Positions 1-8,247 of a DNA stretch of 64,000 nucleotides are shown here, one piece after another. Every line of letters begins with the position of its first letter. Position 1 is the first letter of the stretch. A program made the position numbers and the translations under genes. Where the stretch lies: the NCBI RefSeq assembly GCF_026427775.1, contig NZ_CP044532.1, forward strand, positions 682,001-746,000, written 5' to 3'. The stretch comes from Arthrobacter sp. CDRTa11 (GTDB taxonomy: Bacteria > Actinomycetota > Actinomycetes > Actinomycetales > Micrococcaceae). Under the pieces are notes generated by a model, which was given only the letters and a program-made list of their open reading frames with translations, was not told the origin of the DNA and did no database searches.

Positions 1-1341
1 CTGGCGGGCATCGTCCGGAAGGGTGGTGTGCTCGGGAAGGCCAAGTTCCTCGCCCTGATAGATGTAGGCGGAGCCCGGCAGGGCAAACATCACCAAAGTG
101 GCGGCGCGGGCGCGTGCCAGGCCGCGGGCAGCGTCCGGCTGCTCGTCCCCGCCCGCGATCCCGTTAGGGAATATGGTGGGGTCCTTCAGGCCGAAGCGGC
201 TGGCATGACGGACGGTGTCGTGGTTGCTCAGGACCCAGGTTGAGGGTGCCTCCACGGAAGCGGCCGCCTTCAGCGACGCGTCGATGGCATTGGCCATACG
301 CTGGGCATTCCACCCGGCCAAGAGGAAATCGAAGTTGAACGCCTGCTGCATTTCGTCCTTGCGGATGTACCGGGCCAGACGTTCTGCCGGCTCCACCCAG
401 GCTTCGGCTACCAGCATCCGGTCCCCGCCATAGGATGCCAGCAGCCGGTTCCAGTCACGGTAGATGTCGTGGACCCCGTCCTGGTCAAAGAACGGCGACG
501 GCGGATACAGCGGCGACCTTGCCCGGTGTGGTTCCTCGGCGTCGGTGTGGGCCCCGGGCGCTTCGCCCGTGGTGCGACGGGGATCCGGGGCAGCCGCGGA
601 GGTACCCTCCACCATGGCCGCCACCCCATCCCAGTCCGGAAGGCCCTCTGCCTTAACCATTCCGTGCGCAACGTCCACCCGGAAACCGTCAACGCCGCGG
701 TCAAGCCAGAAACGCATGACAGAGCGCATCTCCTCCCGGACCTCGGGATTGTCCCAGTTCAGGTCCGGCTGTTTGGTGTCAAACAGATGGAGGTACCACT
801 CTCCCGGGCTGCCGTCGGCCTCGGTGACCCGGCTCCACGCGGGGCCGCCAAAGATGGACCTCCAATTGTTTGGGGCGACGTTTCCGTCGCCGGACCCGGG
901 AACCCTGTCCCGCCCCGGGCGGAAGATGTAACGGTCCCGCTCCCTCGATCCCGGGCCGGCCGCAAGGGCCTCCTGGAACCACACGTGTTCGTCAGAGGTG
1001 TGGTTCGGGACCAGGTCCACAATAACTTTCAGTCCCAGGCTGTGAGCCTTCTGCAACATGGTGTCAAAGTCAGCAAGAGTCCCGAAAAGGGGATCCACCT
1101 CGCGGTAGTCCGCCACGTCATAACCTGCATCAGCCTGTGGGGATTTATAGAACGGTGAAAGCCAGATGGCGTTGACGCCAAGACGCTGAAGATAGGGCAA
1201 ATGCACCGTAACTCCGGGCAGATCGCCCATCCCGTCGCCATTGGAGTCAGCGAAGGAACGCGGGTAGATCTGGTAGACGACAGCACTCGCCCACCACGAT
1301 CCTAACGTGGAATCCGGGGCGGGAACGTCTGTGTGGACCAT
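1..1341 (-). CDS. Alpha-glucosidase, GH13 family (3' end outside window)
   Basis: Predicted to hydrolyse alpha-glucosidic bonds of short oligosaccharides in the cytoplasm. Translation from the ATG at 1341 begins MVHTDVPAP and soon gives VYQIYPRSFADSNGDG, the N-terminal GH13 signature. The four barrel motifs follow in order: DLVPNHTS, GFRVDVAHG (nucleophile Asp), LVAEAWV (acid/base Glu) and LSNHDTVR. The frame stays open to base 1, so about 447 residues are visible and the C-terminal beta-sandwich is cut off by the window edge. An AGAGGAACC ribosome site precedes the start. The gene diverges from an oligosaccharide importer across a 127-bp spacer holding a LacI-type operator, so it probably cleaves the imported sugar. 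Maltose, isomaltose, sucrose or trehalose cannot be told apart here. Confidence 0.93.
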   Translation of the reverse strand, partial: MVHTDVPAPDSTLGSWWASAVVYQIYPRSFADSNGDGMGDLPGVTVHLPYLQRLGVNAIWLSPFYKSPQADAGYDVADYREVDPLFGTLADFDTMLQKAHSLGLKVIVDLVPNHTSDEHVWFQEALAAGPGSRERDRYIFRPGRDRVPGSGDGNVAPNNWRSIFGGPAWSRVTEADGSPGEWYLHLFDTKQPDLNWDNPEVREEMRSVMRFWLDRGVDGFRVDVAHGMVKAEGLPDWDGVAAMVEGTSAAAPDPRRTTGEAPGAHTDAEEPHRARSPLYPPSPFFDQDGVHDIYRDWNRLLASYGGDRMLVAEAWVEPAERLARYIRKDEMQQAFNFDFLLAGWNAQRMANAIDASLKAAASVEAPSTWVLSNHDTVRHASRFGLKDPTIFPNGIAGGDEQPDAARGLARARAATLVMFALPGSAYIYQGEELGLPEHTTLPDDARQ

Positions 1342-1367
1342 TTGGTTCCTCTCATGTAACTATTTGA

Positions 1368-1381
1368 TGTAAACGCTTGCA
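1368..1381. promoter_or_regulatory. LacI-family operator between alpha-glucosidase and importer
   Basis: TGTAAACGCTTGCA is an inverted repeat with a central CG; both arms fit TGnAAnC, the usual half-site of MalR/CcpA-type LacI regulators. It lies 27 bp before the alpha-glucosidase start and 87 bp before the binding-protein start, so one repressor could control both directions. The LacI protein at 5140-6192 is the obvious candidate, by inference. Confidence 0.75.
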
Positions 1382-1468
1382 TTTCTCACGGCAACGTTAC
1401 TAGTGTGATGGTCACCACATCAAGCGCACTGTCGACATACTTGTCACTCAGCGAGGAGCTTCAAGCAA

Positions 1469-2758
1469 ATGAAAACCCGTAAATTCTTATTCCCGGCAGC
1501 TACTGCCGGCATCCTGGCCCTGACCCTTTCCGCCTGTGCGGGCGGCGGCGGCGGGGGGACCACGGGCGGTGGTGGCGGCGACGCCGATAAAGGCCTTGAC
1601 GGCCGCGGCCCCATCACCTATGTGCAGGGCAAGGACAACAGCAACGTTGTGCGTCCCCTGATTGAAAAGTGGAACGCTTCCCACCCTGATGAACAGGTCA
1701 CCTTCAAGGAGCAGACCGACCAGGCCGACCAGCAGCACGATGATCTGGTCCAGAACTTCCAGGCCAAGAACGCTGATTACGACGTCGCTGCCGTTGACCT
1801 GGTCTGGACGGCCGAATTTGCGGCGAAGGGCTGGCTGCAGCCCCTCAAGGACAAGATGGCAATCGACACGTCCAAGATGCTGAAGTCCACCGTTGAAGGC
1901 GCCTCCTACAACGGAACCCTCTACGCTGCACCGCAGAACTCCGACGGCGGCATCCTGTACTACCGCAAGGACCTGGTTGCCACGCCTCCCAAGACCTGGG
2001 ACGAAATGATGGAGATGTGCTCCATCGCCAAGGCCAACAACATCGGCTGCTACTCCGGACAGTTCAAGCAGTATGAAGGCCTGACCGTCAACGCGTCGGA
2101 GGCCATCAACTCGTTCGGCGGTTCCGTCCTGAACGACCAGGGCAAGCCCAACCTGAACACTCCGGAAGCCAAGGAAGGCCTCGAGAACCTGACGGAAGCC
2201 TTCAAGAACGGCAACATTCCGGCAGAAGCCATCACCTACCAGGAAGAGGAAAGCCGCCGTGCCTTCCAGTCCGGGCAGCTGCTGTTCCACCGCAACTGGC
2301 CGTACGTCTACAACCTGGCCACCACTGAGGCTTCCTCCGCCGTGAAGGACAAGCTGGGAATGGCAGCCCTCCCGGGCAAGGACGGCCCCGGTGCTTCGTC
2401 ACTGGGTGGCCACAACGTTGGTGTGAGCGTCTACTCCGAGAACAAGGCCACGGCGCTGGACTTCCTGAAGTTCATCACGTCCGAGGAAACCCAGAAGTTC
2501 TACGCCACCCAGGGTTCCCTGGCTCCGGTGCTGACTGCCCTGTATGACGATCAGGAACTGGTGGCCAAGCTGCCGTACCTGCCCGTCCTGAAGACCTCGA
2601 TCGAGAATGCAGTTCCGCGTCCGGTCACGCCGTTCTACCCGGCCGTTACCGAAGCCATCCAGGTCAACGCCTACGCCGCGCTGAAGGGTGAGAAGACTGC
2701 GGAACAGGCTCTTGCCGATATGCAGAAGTCCATCGAGTCCGCCGGCGCAGGATCGTAG
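1469..2758 (+). CDS. Sugar ABC transporter substrate-binding lipoprotein
   Basis: Captures an oligosaccharide outside the membrane and delivers it to the two downstream permeases. The 429-residue protein has a lipoprotein signal (basic MKTRK, hydrophobic stretch, lipobox LSAC with Cys23), then a glycine-rich linker and a family 1 extracellular solute-binding fold. Typical features include the WDEMMEMC segment and the C-terminal PYLPVLKTSIENAVPRPVTP region common to MalE/LpqY-like proteins. GAGGAG lies about 12 bases before the ATG. It is the first gene of an importer operon and diverges from a GH13 alpha-glucosidase. LpqY/ThuE-type trehalose or maltose binding is the likeliest role, but the ligand cannot be read directly. 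Confidence 0.9.
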   Translation: MKTRKFLFPAATAGILALTLSACAGGGGGGTTGGGGGDADKGLDGRGPITYVQGKDNSNVVRPLIEKWNASHPDEQVTFKEQTDQADQQHDDLVQNFQAKNADYDVAAVDLVWTAEFAAKGWLQPLKDKMAIDTSKMLKSTVEGASYNGTLYAAPQNSDGGILYYRKDLVATPPKTWDEMMEMCSIAKANNIGCYSGQFKQYEGLTVNASEAINSFGGSVLNDQGKPNLNTPEAKEGLENLTEAFKNGNIPAEAITYQEEESRRAFQSGQLLFHRNWPYVYNLATTEASSAVKDKLGMAALPGKDGPGASSLGGHNVGVSVYSENKATALDFLKFITSEETQKFYATQGSLAPVLTALYDDQELVAKLPYLPVLKTSIENAVPRPVTPFYPAVTEAIQVNAYAALKGEKTAEQALADMQKSIESAGAGS

Positions 2759-2765
2759 CTTAGCC

Positions 2766-3803
2766 ATGGCAACCGAATTGGGCCCGACGCCGGTCAAAAA
2801 GCCGGCGTCGGGCGGTCCCGAGATTCACCATGGGCCCAAGGGCGTAGGTGAAGACAACAAGATCCTGAGCCAGGGCAAGTGGGCATCATGGCTGTTGGCT
2901 CCCACCATCATCGCCCTGGGCGTGGTGATCATTTACCCGATCATCAGCGCCATTGTGATGTCCGTGCAGAAGGACGCAGGCCTTGATCCGGCCACCGGGC
3001 TGTTCGTTCAGGGCGGTAACGCCGGGCTGCAGAACTACATCAACTGGCTTGCCCAGCAGTGCTCCACCGCCGGAGGCGGTACCGTGGCTTGCCCGCCGGG
3101 CACCCTGGGCTCGCAGTTCTGGACAGCTACCGGCACAACGTTTTTCTTCACCATTGTCACCGTGACGCTGGAAACCGTGCTGGGCTTCTGGATGGCCATG
3201 ATCATGGCGCGGACGTTCAAGGGCCGCAGCCTGATCCGTGCCGCAGTCCTGGTTCCGTGGGCAATCCCCACTGCCGTGACCGCGCAGCTGTGGCTCTTCA
3301 TCTTCGATTTCCAGGGCATCGCCAACAAGCTGTTCAATGCTTCCATTCTGTGGACGGGCAGCGAGTGGCCGGCCAAATGGGCAATCATCATCGCCGATAC
3401 CTGGAAGACCACGCCGTTTATGGCCCTCCTGATCCTTGCCGGGCTCCAGATGATCCCGGCGGAGGTCTACGAGGCCGCCAAGGTGGACGGCGCCTCTGCC
3501 TGGCAGCGGTTCCGGATGATCACCCTGCCGCTGGTAAAGCCTGCGCTGATGGTGGCAATCCTGTTCCGTACCTTGGACGCGCTGCGTATGTTCGACCTTC
3601 CCTACATCCTCACCGAAGGCGCGAACAACACCACAACGCTCTCCATTCTGGTGATCAACCAGATCCGGCAAGGGTTTAATTCGGCGGCAGCGCTGTCAAC
3701 TATCACCTTCATCATCATCTTTCTGGTCGCTTTTATCTTCGTCAGGTTCCTGGGCGCGAACGTGGTCGAACAAAGCGGCGCCACCGGTAAGGGGAAGAAA
3801 TGA
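2766..3803 (+). CDS. Sugar ABC transporter permease (MalF/SugA type)
   Basis: Inner-membrane subunit of the oligosaccharide importer. The ATG at 2766 starts MATELGPTPV seven bases after the upstream stop; a longer reading would run back into the binding-protein gene. The product is about 345 residues with a cytoplasmic N-terminus, six predicted membrane spans and the EAA loop (EAAKVDGASAWQRF) that docks the ATPase. A periplasmic-side insertion between spans 1 and 2 carries two cysteines (near QQCSTAGG and VACPPG). It overlaps the next permease gene by 4 bases (ATGA). No ATPase gene is present, so an MsiK-like ATPase elsewhere in the genome is assumed. Confidence 0.92.
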   Translation: MATELGPTPVKKPASGGPEIHHGPKGVGEDNKILSQGKWASWLLAPTIIALGVVIIYPIISAIVMSVQKDAGLDPATGLFVQGGNAGLQNYINWLAQQCSTAGGGTVACPPGTLGSQFWTATGTTFFFTIVTVTLETVLGFWMAMIMARTFKGRSLIRAAVLVPWAIPTAVTAQLWLFIFDFQGIANKLFNASILWTGSEWPAKWAIIIADTWKTTPFMALLILAGLQMIPAEVYEAAKVDGASAWQRFRMITLPLVKPALMVAILFRTLDALRMFDLPYILTEGANNTTTLSILVINQIRQGFNSAAALSTITFIIIFLVAFIFVRFLGANVVEQSGATGKGKK

Positions 3804-4696
3804 CCACGGCAACAGCAGCCTCGGACCTGCGGGCGCGGCAGGACAAGGGGCGCAAGACGGCCCAGAACCGCGAGAAGTGGGCCCAGGCGCGCACGTATAT
3901 CAGCGCCGCCGTCATCCTGATCTGGTGCCTGGCACCTGCCTACTGGATGGTGGTGACCGCGTTCCGCGAGGTGGCCTTCACCTACGACACCTCGATCCTG
4001 CCCACCCACGTGACGATGGACAACTTCGTCACTGCCTTCGACACGTCCTTCGGCAACAGGTTCGGCCAGGCACTGCTGAACAGTATTTTCATCGGTGTGA
4101 TGGTGACCGGAATTTCGCTGTTGATCGGCGTCTTTGCCGCCTACGCACTGGCCAGGCTGAACTTCAGGTTCAAGTACCTGGTACTGGGCTTCATCCTCGG
4201 AGCTTCCATGTTCCCGGGCGTTGCCCTCATCACCCCGCTCTTCCAGCTCTTCACCAACATCGGCTGGATGGGCTCGTACCAGGCACTGATCATTCCGAAC
4301 ATCTCGTTTGTCCTGCCGCTGACCGTTTACACCATGACATCCTTCTTCCGCGAAATGCCGTGGGAGCTCGAGGAATCTGCCCGGGTGGACGGCTGCACGC
4401 AGGGCCAGGCGTTCCGGAAAGTCATCATGCCGCTGGCCGCTCCGGCAATCTTCACCACGGCGATCCTGGCCTTCATCTCCTCCTGGAATGAATTCCTGAT
4501 TGCCAGCCAGCTGTCCAACGACGCCACCCAGCCAGTGACCGTCGCCATCGCCAACTTTGCCGGGGCCCAGCCCCAGCAGATTCCGTACACGGCGATCATG
4601 GCTGCCGGCACCATCGTTACCATTCCCTTGGTGATCCTGGTGCTGGTCTTCCAGCGCAAGATCGTGGCCGGCCTGACAGCGGGTGCAGTCAAGTGA
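3800..4696 (+). CDS. Sugar ABC transporter permease (MalG/SugB type)
   Basis: Second membrane subunit of the importer, 298 residues. The start overlaps the preceding stop (ATGA), with AAGGGGAAG just upstream. Six membrane spans are evident, and the EAA loop reads EESARVDGCTQGQAFRKVIMP. The C-terminus ends in QRKIVAGLTAGAVK, typical for MalG homologues. The pair with the upstream permease and binding lipoprotein makes a standard CUT1 importer without a linked ATP-binding subunit. Confidence 0.93.
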   Translation: MTTATAASDLRARQDKGRKTAQNREKWAQARTYISAAVILIWCLAPAYWMVVTAFREVAFTYDTSILPTHVTMDNFVTAFDTSFGNRFGQALLNSIFIGVMVTGISLLIGVFAAYALARLNFRFKYLVLGFILGASMFPGVALITPLFQLFTNIGWMGSYQALIIPNISFVLPLTVYTMTSFFREMPWELEESARVDGCTQGQAFRKVIMPLAAPAIFTTAILAFISSWNEFLIASQLSNDATQPVTVAIANFAGAQPQQIPYTAIMAAGTIVTIPLVILVLVFQRKIVAGLTAGAVK

Positions 4697-4944
4697 CAGG
4701 AGAAGCTTCCCACCCCCGGAAGTCCGTCAGGGCGGGAAGTGAACGCCGGAGGGCGCGGTCCGGTGAGGACTTTGACATCATCATCGGATTCCTCGGCTTT
4801 TGGGCCGTAGTCCTGCTGGTGGTCACTGTCTGGATGGAAGTGACAGGGCAGCCGGCACTCGGCTGGGCATTGGGCCTCCTGGCCAGCCTGTTGGCGATCT
4901 ACGGGATGGTGCGGCTCCGCCGTCGGCTTCCGGCCAGGCGGTAG
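4693..4944 (+). CDS. Small membrane protein at end of sugar importer operon
   Basis: An 83-residue protein of unknown function. It begins at a GTG that overlaps the stop of the permease gene (GTGA), so it is probably translationally coupled. After a basic, arginine-rich N-terminus of about 28 residues there are two hydrophobic spans (IIIGFLGFWAVVLLVVTVW and WALGLLASLLAIYGMV) and an Arg-rich C-terminal tail. It may be an accessory membrane protein of the importer; no known domain was recognised. Strong coupling and plausible topology support a real gene. Confidence 0.7.
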   Translation: MTGEASHPRKSVRAGSERRRARSGEDFDIIIGFLGFWAVVLLVVTVWMEVTGQPALGWALGLLASLLAIYGMVRLRRRLPARR

Positions 4945-4992
4945 CCACAGCCAGCCGGCCAGCAGGCCAACCGTCCTGTCGGTAGTACACCC

Positions 4993-5037
4993 GCTGGCGC
5001 CGCGCTCTCCGTTGGGGGAGGGCGGCGCCAGCAGTTT
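4993..5037 (+). terminator. Intrinsic terminator after the importer operon
   Basis: An 11-bp perfect stem (GCTGGCGCCGC paired with GCGGCGCCAGC), extended inward by CTC/GAG pairing and followed by AGTTTT. It lies about 50 bp after the small membrane protein gene and separates the importer operon from the lacI gene. Confidence 0.8.
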
Positions 5038-5139
5038 TCCTCCCGCAGGTAACACTGCGACGTAGGGGGACGCGCAAAATACTATGACTTGGGGGTATCT
5101 GGGCATTACGGATGCCCACCGGGCCGATAAGGGGACACC

Positions 5140-6192
5140 GTGGCACGCATTACTGAAAGGTCCCAACGGGGAGGCCACAGCGGCGTCAGCATTGAGGATG
5201 TCGCTGCTGCCGCGGGCGTATCCACCGCCACCGTGTCCAGGGCCGTCCGGGGACTGCCCCGGGTATCACCGGCCACCCGGGAGAAGATCCTGGAAGTGGC
5301 CGGCGCCTTGGGTTACGTGGCTTCGTCGTCGGCTTCCGGGCTTGCCACCGGGCGCACCAAAACCATCGGTGTACTGGCTCCCTTTGTGAGCCGCTGGTTC
5401 TTCTCCAAGGCCATCGAGGGAGCGGACCGCGAACTCCATGCGCGCCACTACAACCTGTCGCTGTTCAACCTGGGCGGACACGGCAGCAACCGCGAACGGC
5501 TCTTCAGCAAGACCATGGTCTACAAACAGATTGATGCCCTGCTGGTGCTTTGTATGGCGCTGACACATGACGAGCTGGACCATCTCCAGAAGATCGACAT
5601 CCCGCTGGTGGTTGTGGGCGGCCACGTGGAGGAATGCGCCTACATCGGCATTGACGATTACGCGGCGGCTTCAACCGCCGTGATGCACCTGATCGATCTT
5701 GGGCACCGGGACATCGCCCTCCTTCACGGCGACGACGAAACAGACCTTAACTTCGACGTCCCCCGGGTGCGGATCCTGGCCTTCAAGGACGTCATGACAG
5801 CTTCCGGCCTGCCCACCCGTCCCGAATGGGACGAGTGGGGAGATTTCACCGTCCGGAGCGGCCAGGAGGCCTTCCGCCGGCTTTGGGCGCGGAGCGGCCC
5901 CAAACCAACCGCCATTTTCTGCGCCTCTGACGAGATGGCCATGGGGGTCATTTTTGAAGCAGCCAGGATGGGTGTCCGTGTGCCGGAGGAACTGTCCGTG
6001 GTGGGCATCGACAACCATGACTTCGCTGACGCCGTGGGCCTGACCACCGTTGGCCAGCGGCCTGATGAACAGGCCGAACTCGCCACCAAGATGCTTCTTG
6101 ACGAATTGGATGGCGTTGCCGGGGCCGTGCAGTCCGCCGTCGCTCCCCATCAGCTGATTGTCAGGCGCACCACGGCGCCGCCGCCCTGCTGA
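5140..6192 (+). CDS. LacI-family transcriptional regulator
   Basis: A 350-residue repressor. The N-terminal helix-turn-helix reads SIEDVAAAAGVSTATVSRAV followed by the LacI hinge region (SSSASGLATGRTKTIGVLAP). A periplasmic-binding-protein-like sensor domain fills the rest, with the typical TAIFCASDEMAMGV and LSVVGIDNHDFA motifs. It starts at GTG 5140 with AAGGGG just upstream. A GGGCAT/ATGCCC hairpin at 5101-5117 lies in its leader. Its position next to the importer and the LacI-type operator at 1368-1381 suggest it represses the importer and alpha-glucosidase until the sugar binds. Confidence 0.92.
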   Translation: MARITERSQRGGHSGVSIEDVAAAAGVSTATVSRAVRGLPRVSPATREKILEVAGALGYVASSSASGLATGRTKTIGVLAPFVSRWFFSKAIEGADRELHARHYNLSLFNLGGHGSNRERLFSKTMVYKQIDALLVLCMALTHDELDHLQKIDIPLVVVGGHVEECAYIGIDDYAAASTAVMHLIDLGHRDIALLHGDDETDLNFDVPRVRILAFKDVMTASGLPTRPEWDEWGDFTVRSGQEAFRRLWARSGPKPTAIFCASDEMAMGVIFEAARMGVRVPEELSVVGIDNHDFADAVGLTTVGQRPDEQAELATKMLLDELDGVAGAVQSAVAPHQLIVRRTTAPPPC

Positions 6193-6249
6193 GTCAGCCC
6201 TGGTTAAGGGAACTCCTATCAAAAGGAACTCCGCGAGAACTGTGCAGCG

Positions 6250-7176
6250 CTAGGACGCGCGGGCCAGTTGGCGGATGGGGATCCAGCGCGATGCCAGCCT
6301 GCGGTAAGCGGCCGCGGCTCCTGTCATGTCTCCTTCGGCAAGGCACTCGATGCCCAGCCTGATGTCCATGGGGGACTCGTCGGGGTACACCTTGTCCGCC
6401 ACCGCTCCATAGTCCAGTTCCACCATGGAATTTACATGGAACAGCTCCAGCCACTCCGTGAGTTGGGCGAGGTCATCAAGCATGTCCAGGTCAGGCGCGG
6501 CCAGGGCCAGGTTGGCCACGGCGTAACGGGCCCGCTCCATGGCCTCGGTGATCGGCGCCCAGACCCTTACCGTCAGGATCCGTCCGCCTGATTCGACGAC
6601 ATCCTTGGGGTCTGATTCCATAAACAGCGAAAACCAGCTGAACGGGATGCCCCAGGTGGAAGCGCGTGTGTGCACCCGGATGGAGCCGTCCCGCGCCTTC
6701 ACCTGGTCGATTCGCTCCTGGTGCTTGTCCCGCTGTTCCTCGGGTATCAGCATCTCCGCCAGGGGGCCGTGGATGCCTTCCATCAGGGCGTTGGCAGCCA
6801 AGCCGGCGCGAAGGACCAGCTGGCTGGGGCAGTACAGCAGTACCGGCTCCGCCCCGGAGCCGGTGGAAGCGCCGGCGGCGGCGTCGCCGTCGGCCGCTTT
6901 TTTATCGGGCGTATCCGCTGGGGGGACTCCCGGAGCAGTGGTGACCCGCACGAGGTCGGTGCGTCCGGTGGGAAAGGGATCCCCGCCGGACCTGGTGATA
7001 CGGCCCAGGGAGGCCAGTAGTTCGGCGTTTTCCACCGCAGCGCGGGAGGCGGTGCGTGCGCCGGCCGCCTGGATGGCTGCGCGCTGGTCCTCGGGGAAGG
7101 CGTCCAGGGGTTCGTAGACCCGCAGGGTGGAGGAGAACGGCAGCCCAGCCTGGCCCCGGTACAGATTTCCGGTCAT
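6250..7176 (-). CDS. Conserved hypothetical protein
   Basis: A 308-residue soluble protein of unknown function, resembling conserved uncharacterised actinobacterial proteins. It starts MTGNLYRGQAG and has no signal peptide or membrane span. A low-complexity Ala/Asp/Gly segment near residues 85-105 separates a short N-terminal part from a larger domain containing WGIPFSWFSLF, RVWAPITEAMERARY and WLELFHVNSMVELDYG. The alternating hydrophobic pattern and even composition argue for a real gene. It converges with lacI and lies 34 bases downstream of exodeoxyribonuclease III on the same strand, so the two could be cotranscribed. Confidence 0.8.
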   Translation of the reverse strand: MTGNLYRGQAGLPFSSTLRVYEPLDAFPEDQRAAIQAAGARTASRAAVENAELLASLGRITRSGGDPFPTGRTDLVRVTTAPGVPPADTPDKKAADGDAAAGASTGSGAEPVLLYCPSQLVLRAGLAANALMEGIHGPLAEMLIPEEQRDKHQERIDQVKARDGSIRVHTRASTWGIPFSWFSLFMESDPKDVVESGGRILTVRVWAPITEAMERARYAVANLALAAPDLDMLDDLAQLTEWLELFHVNSMVELDYGAVADKVYPDESPMDIRLGIECLAEGDMTGAAAAYRRLASRWIPIRQLARAS

Positions 7177-7210
7177 TGTTGCCTCCCTGTCGCGGTCCAG
7201 GACGCTACCA

Positions 7211-8017
7211 TCAGTCTGCCAGATCCACCATAACGGGGGCGTGGTCGGAGGCGCCCTTGCCCTTGCGCTCCTCGCGGTCGATCGAGGCGCCGGTCACCCG
7301 GGCAGCCAGGGCGGGGGAGGCGAGCACGAAGTCGATCCGCATGCCCTCCTTCTTGGGAAAGCGCAGCTGGGTGTAGTCCCAGTAGGTATAGACGCCGGGG
7401 CCGGGAGTGTAGGGACGGACCACGTCGGTGAAGCCGGCCTCCTCAAACGCATGGAAGGCCGCGCGTTCCGGCGGGCTGACGTGGGTGTACCGGTTCGCAA
7501 CGAACAGGTCGATGTCCCATACGTCCTCATCCCGCGGCGCGATGTTCCAGTCGCCCATCAGGGCCACTTGGGCGTGGGGGTCCGTCGTGACCAGCCCCTG
7601 CGCGTGGGTCTTGAGGCTTTCCAGCCACTTCAGCTTGTAGGGCATGTGCTCGTCGTCGAGGGAACGGCCGTTGGGGATGTAGAGGCTCCAGATCCGGACA
7701 CCGCCGCAGGTTGCCGCCATCGCGCGGGCCTCCTGCACAGGGTCCTTGCCGGCCTTGCCAAACGCCGGCTGGTCCAGGAAGGTCCGCTCCACGTCCTCCA
7801 GACCCACGCGGGACACGATGGCCACACCGTTCCACTGGTTTACGCCGAAGTGGGCCACCTCGTAGCCCATGCGCTCAAAGAGCTCCCAGGGGAAGTTGTC
7901 GTCCTTGCATTTGGTTTCCTGGATGGCCAGGACATCGCAGTCGCTGCGCTGCAGCCATGCCTCCACGCGGTCGGCACGGGCACGGAGGGAGTTTACGTTC
8001 CAGGTAGCAATCTTCAC
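7211..8017 (-). CDS. xthA: Exodeoxyribonuclease III (AP endonuclease)
   Basis: DNA repair nuclease that cuts at abasic sites and trims 3' ends. The 268-residue product from GTG 8017 opens with KIATWNVNSLRARADR, the canonical start of the family. It also has AIQETKCKD (metal-binding Glu), LMGDWNIAPRDEDVWD, YTYWDYTQL and a C-terminal GASDHAPVMVDL with the catalytic Asp-His. The upstream reading frame is longer, but the family start and an AGGGGAT ribosome site favour 8017. Length matches XthA. Confidence 0.94.
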   Translation of the reverse strand: MKIATWNVNSLRARADRVEAWLQRSDCDVLAIQETKCKDDNFPWELFERMGYEVAHFGVNQWNGVAIVSRVGLEDVERTFLDQPAFGKAGKDPVQEARAMAATCGGVRIWSLYIPNGRSLDDEHMPYKLKWLESLKTHAQGLVTTDPHAQVALMGDWNIAPRDEDVWDIDLFVANRYTHVSPPERAAFHAFEEAGFTDVVRPYTPGPGVYTYWDYTQLRFPKKEGMRIDFVLASPALAARVTGASIDREERKGKGASDHAPVMVDLAD

Positions 8018-8060
8018 ATCCCCTAACTTACCGAACACCGGCGGGTGTTGCGGCGGAAAC

Positions 8061-8136
8061 GGGGCACTATGGCGCGGACACGCCATCACATGGTGCTTCG
8101 GTGCTCAAAAATGAGGGTCAAAGTGCCCCACGACGG
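8061..8136. repeat. Dispersed intergenic repeat, copy 1
   Basis: The first 24 bases, from GGGGCACTATGG to the GGACACGCC motif, match 22 of 24 bases of a second element at 31479-31502. Its right end, CCCACGACGG, is the same terminal motif as in that copy; the left terminal repeat is degenerate here. It occupies most of the spacer between xthA and mmsA. A REP- or MITE-like element is likely. Confidence 0.65.
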
Positions 8137-8247
8137 CGGGGCGTCTGCTTGGCGGAGGAGGGCTTAGGGACGCTGGAATTTAGTAGGAAGTCCGAGTATA
8201 TTCGCTTGCAGAGATGACCTGGATCACATGCGAAGGAGCAGTCAGCC

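Noticed and set aside
1487..2290. 267-codon frame on the minus strand opposite the binding protein
   Set aside because: Antisense shadow without ribosome site or recognisable domain.
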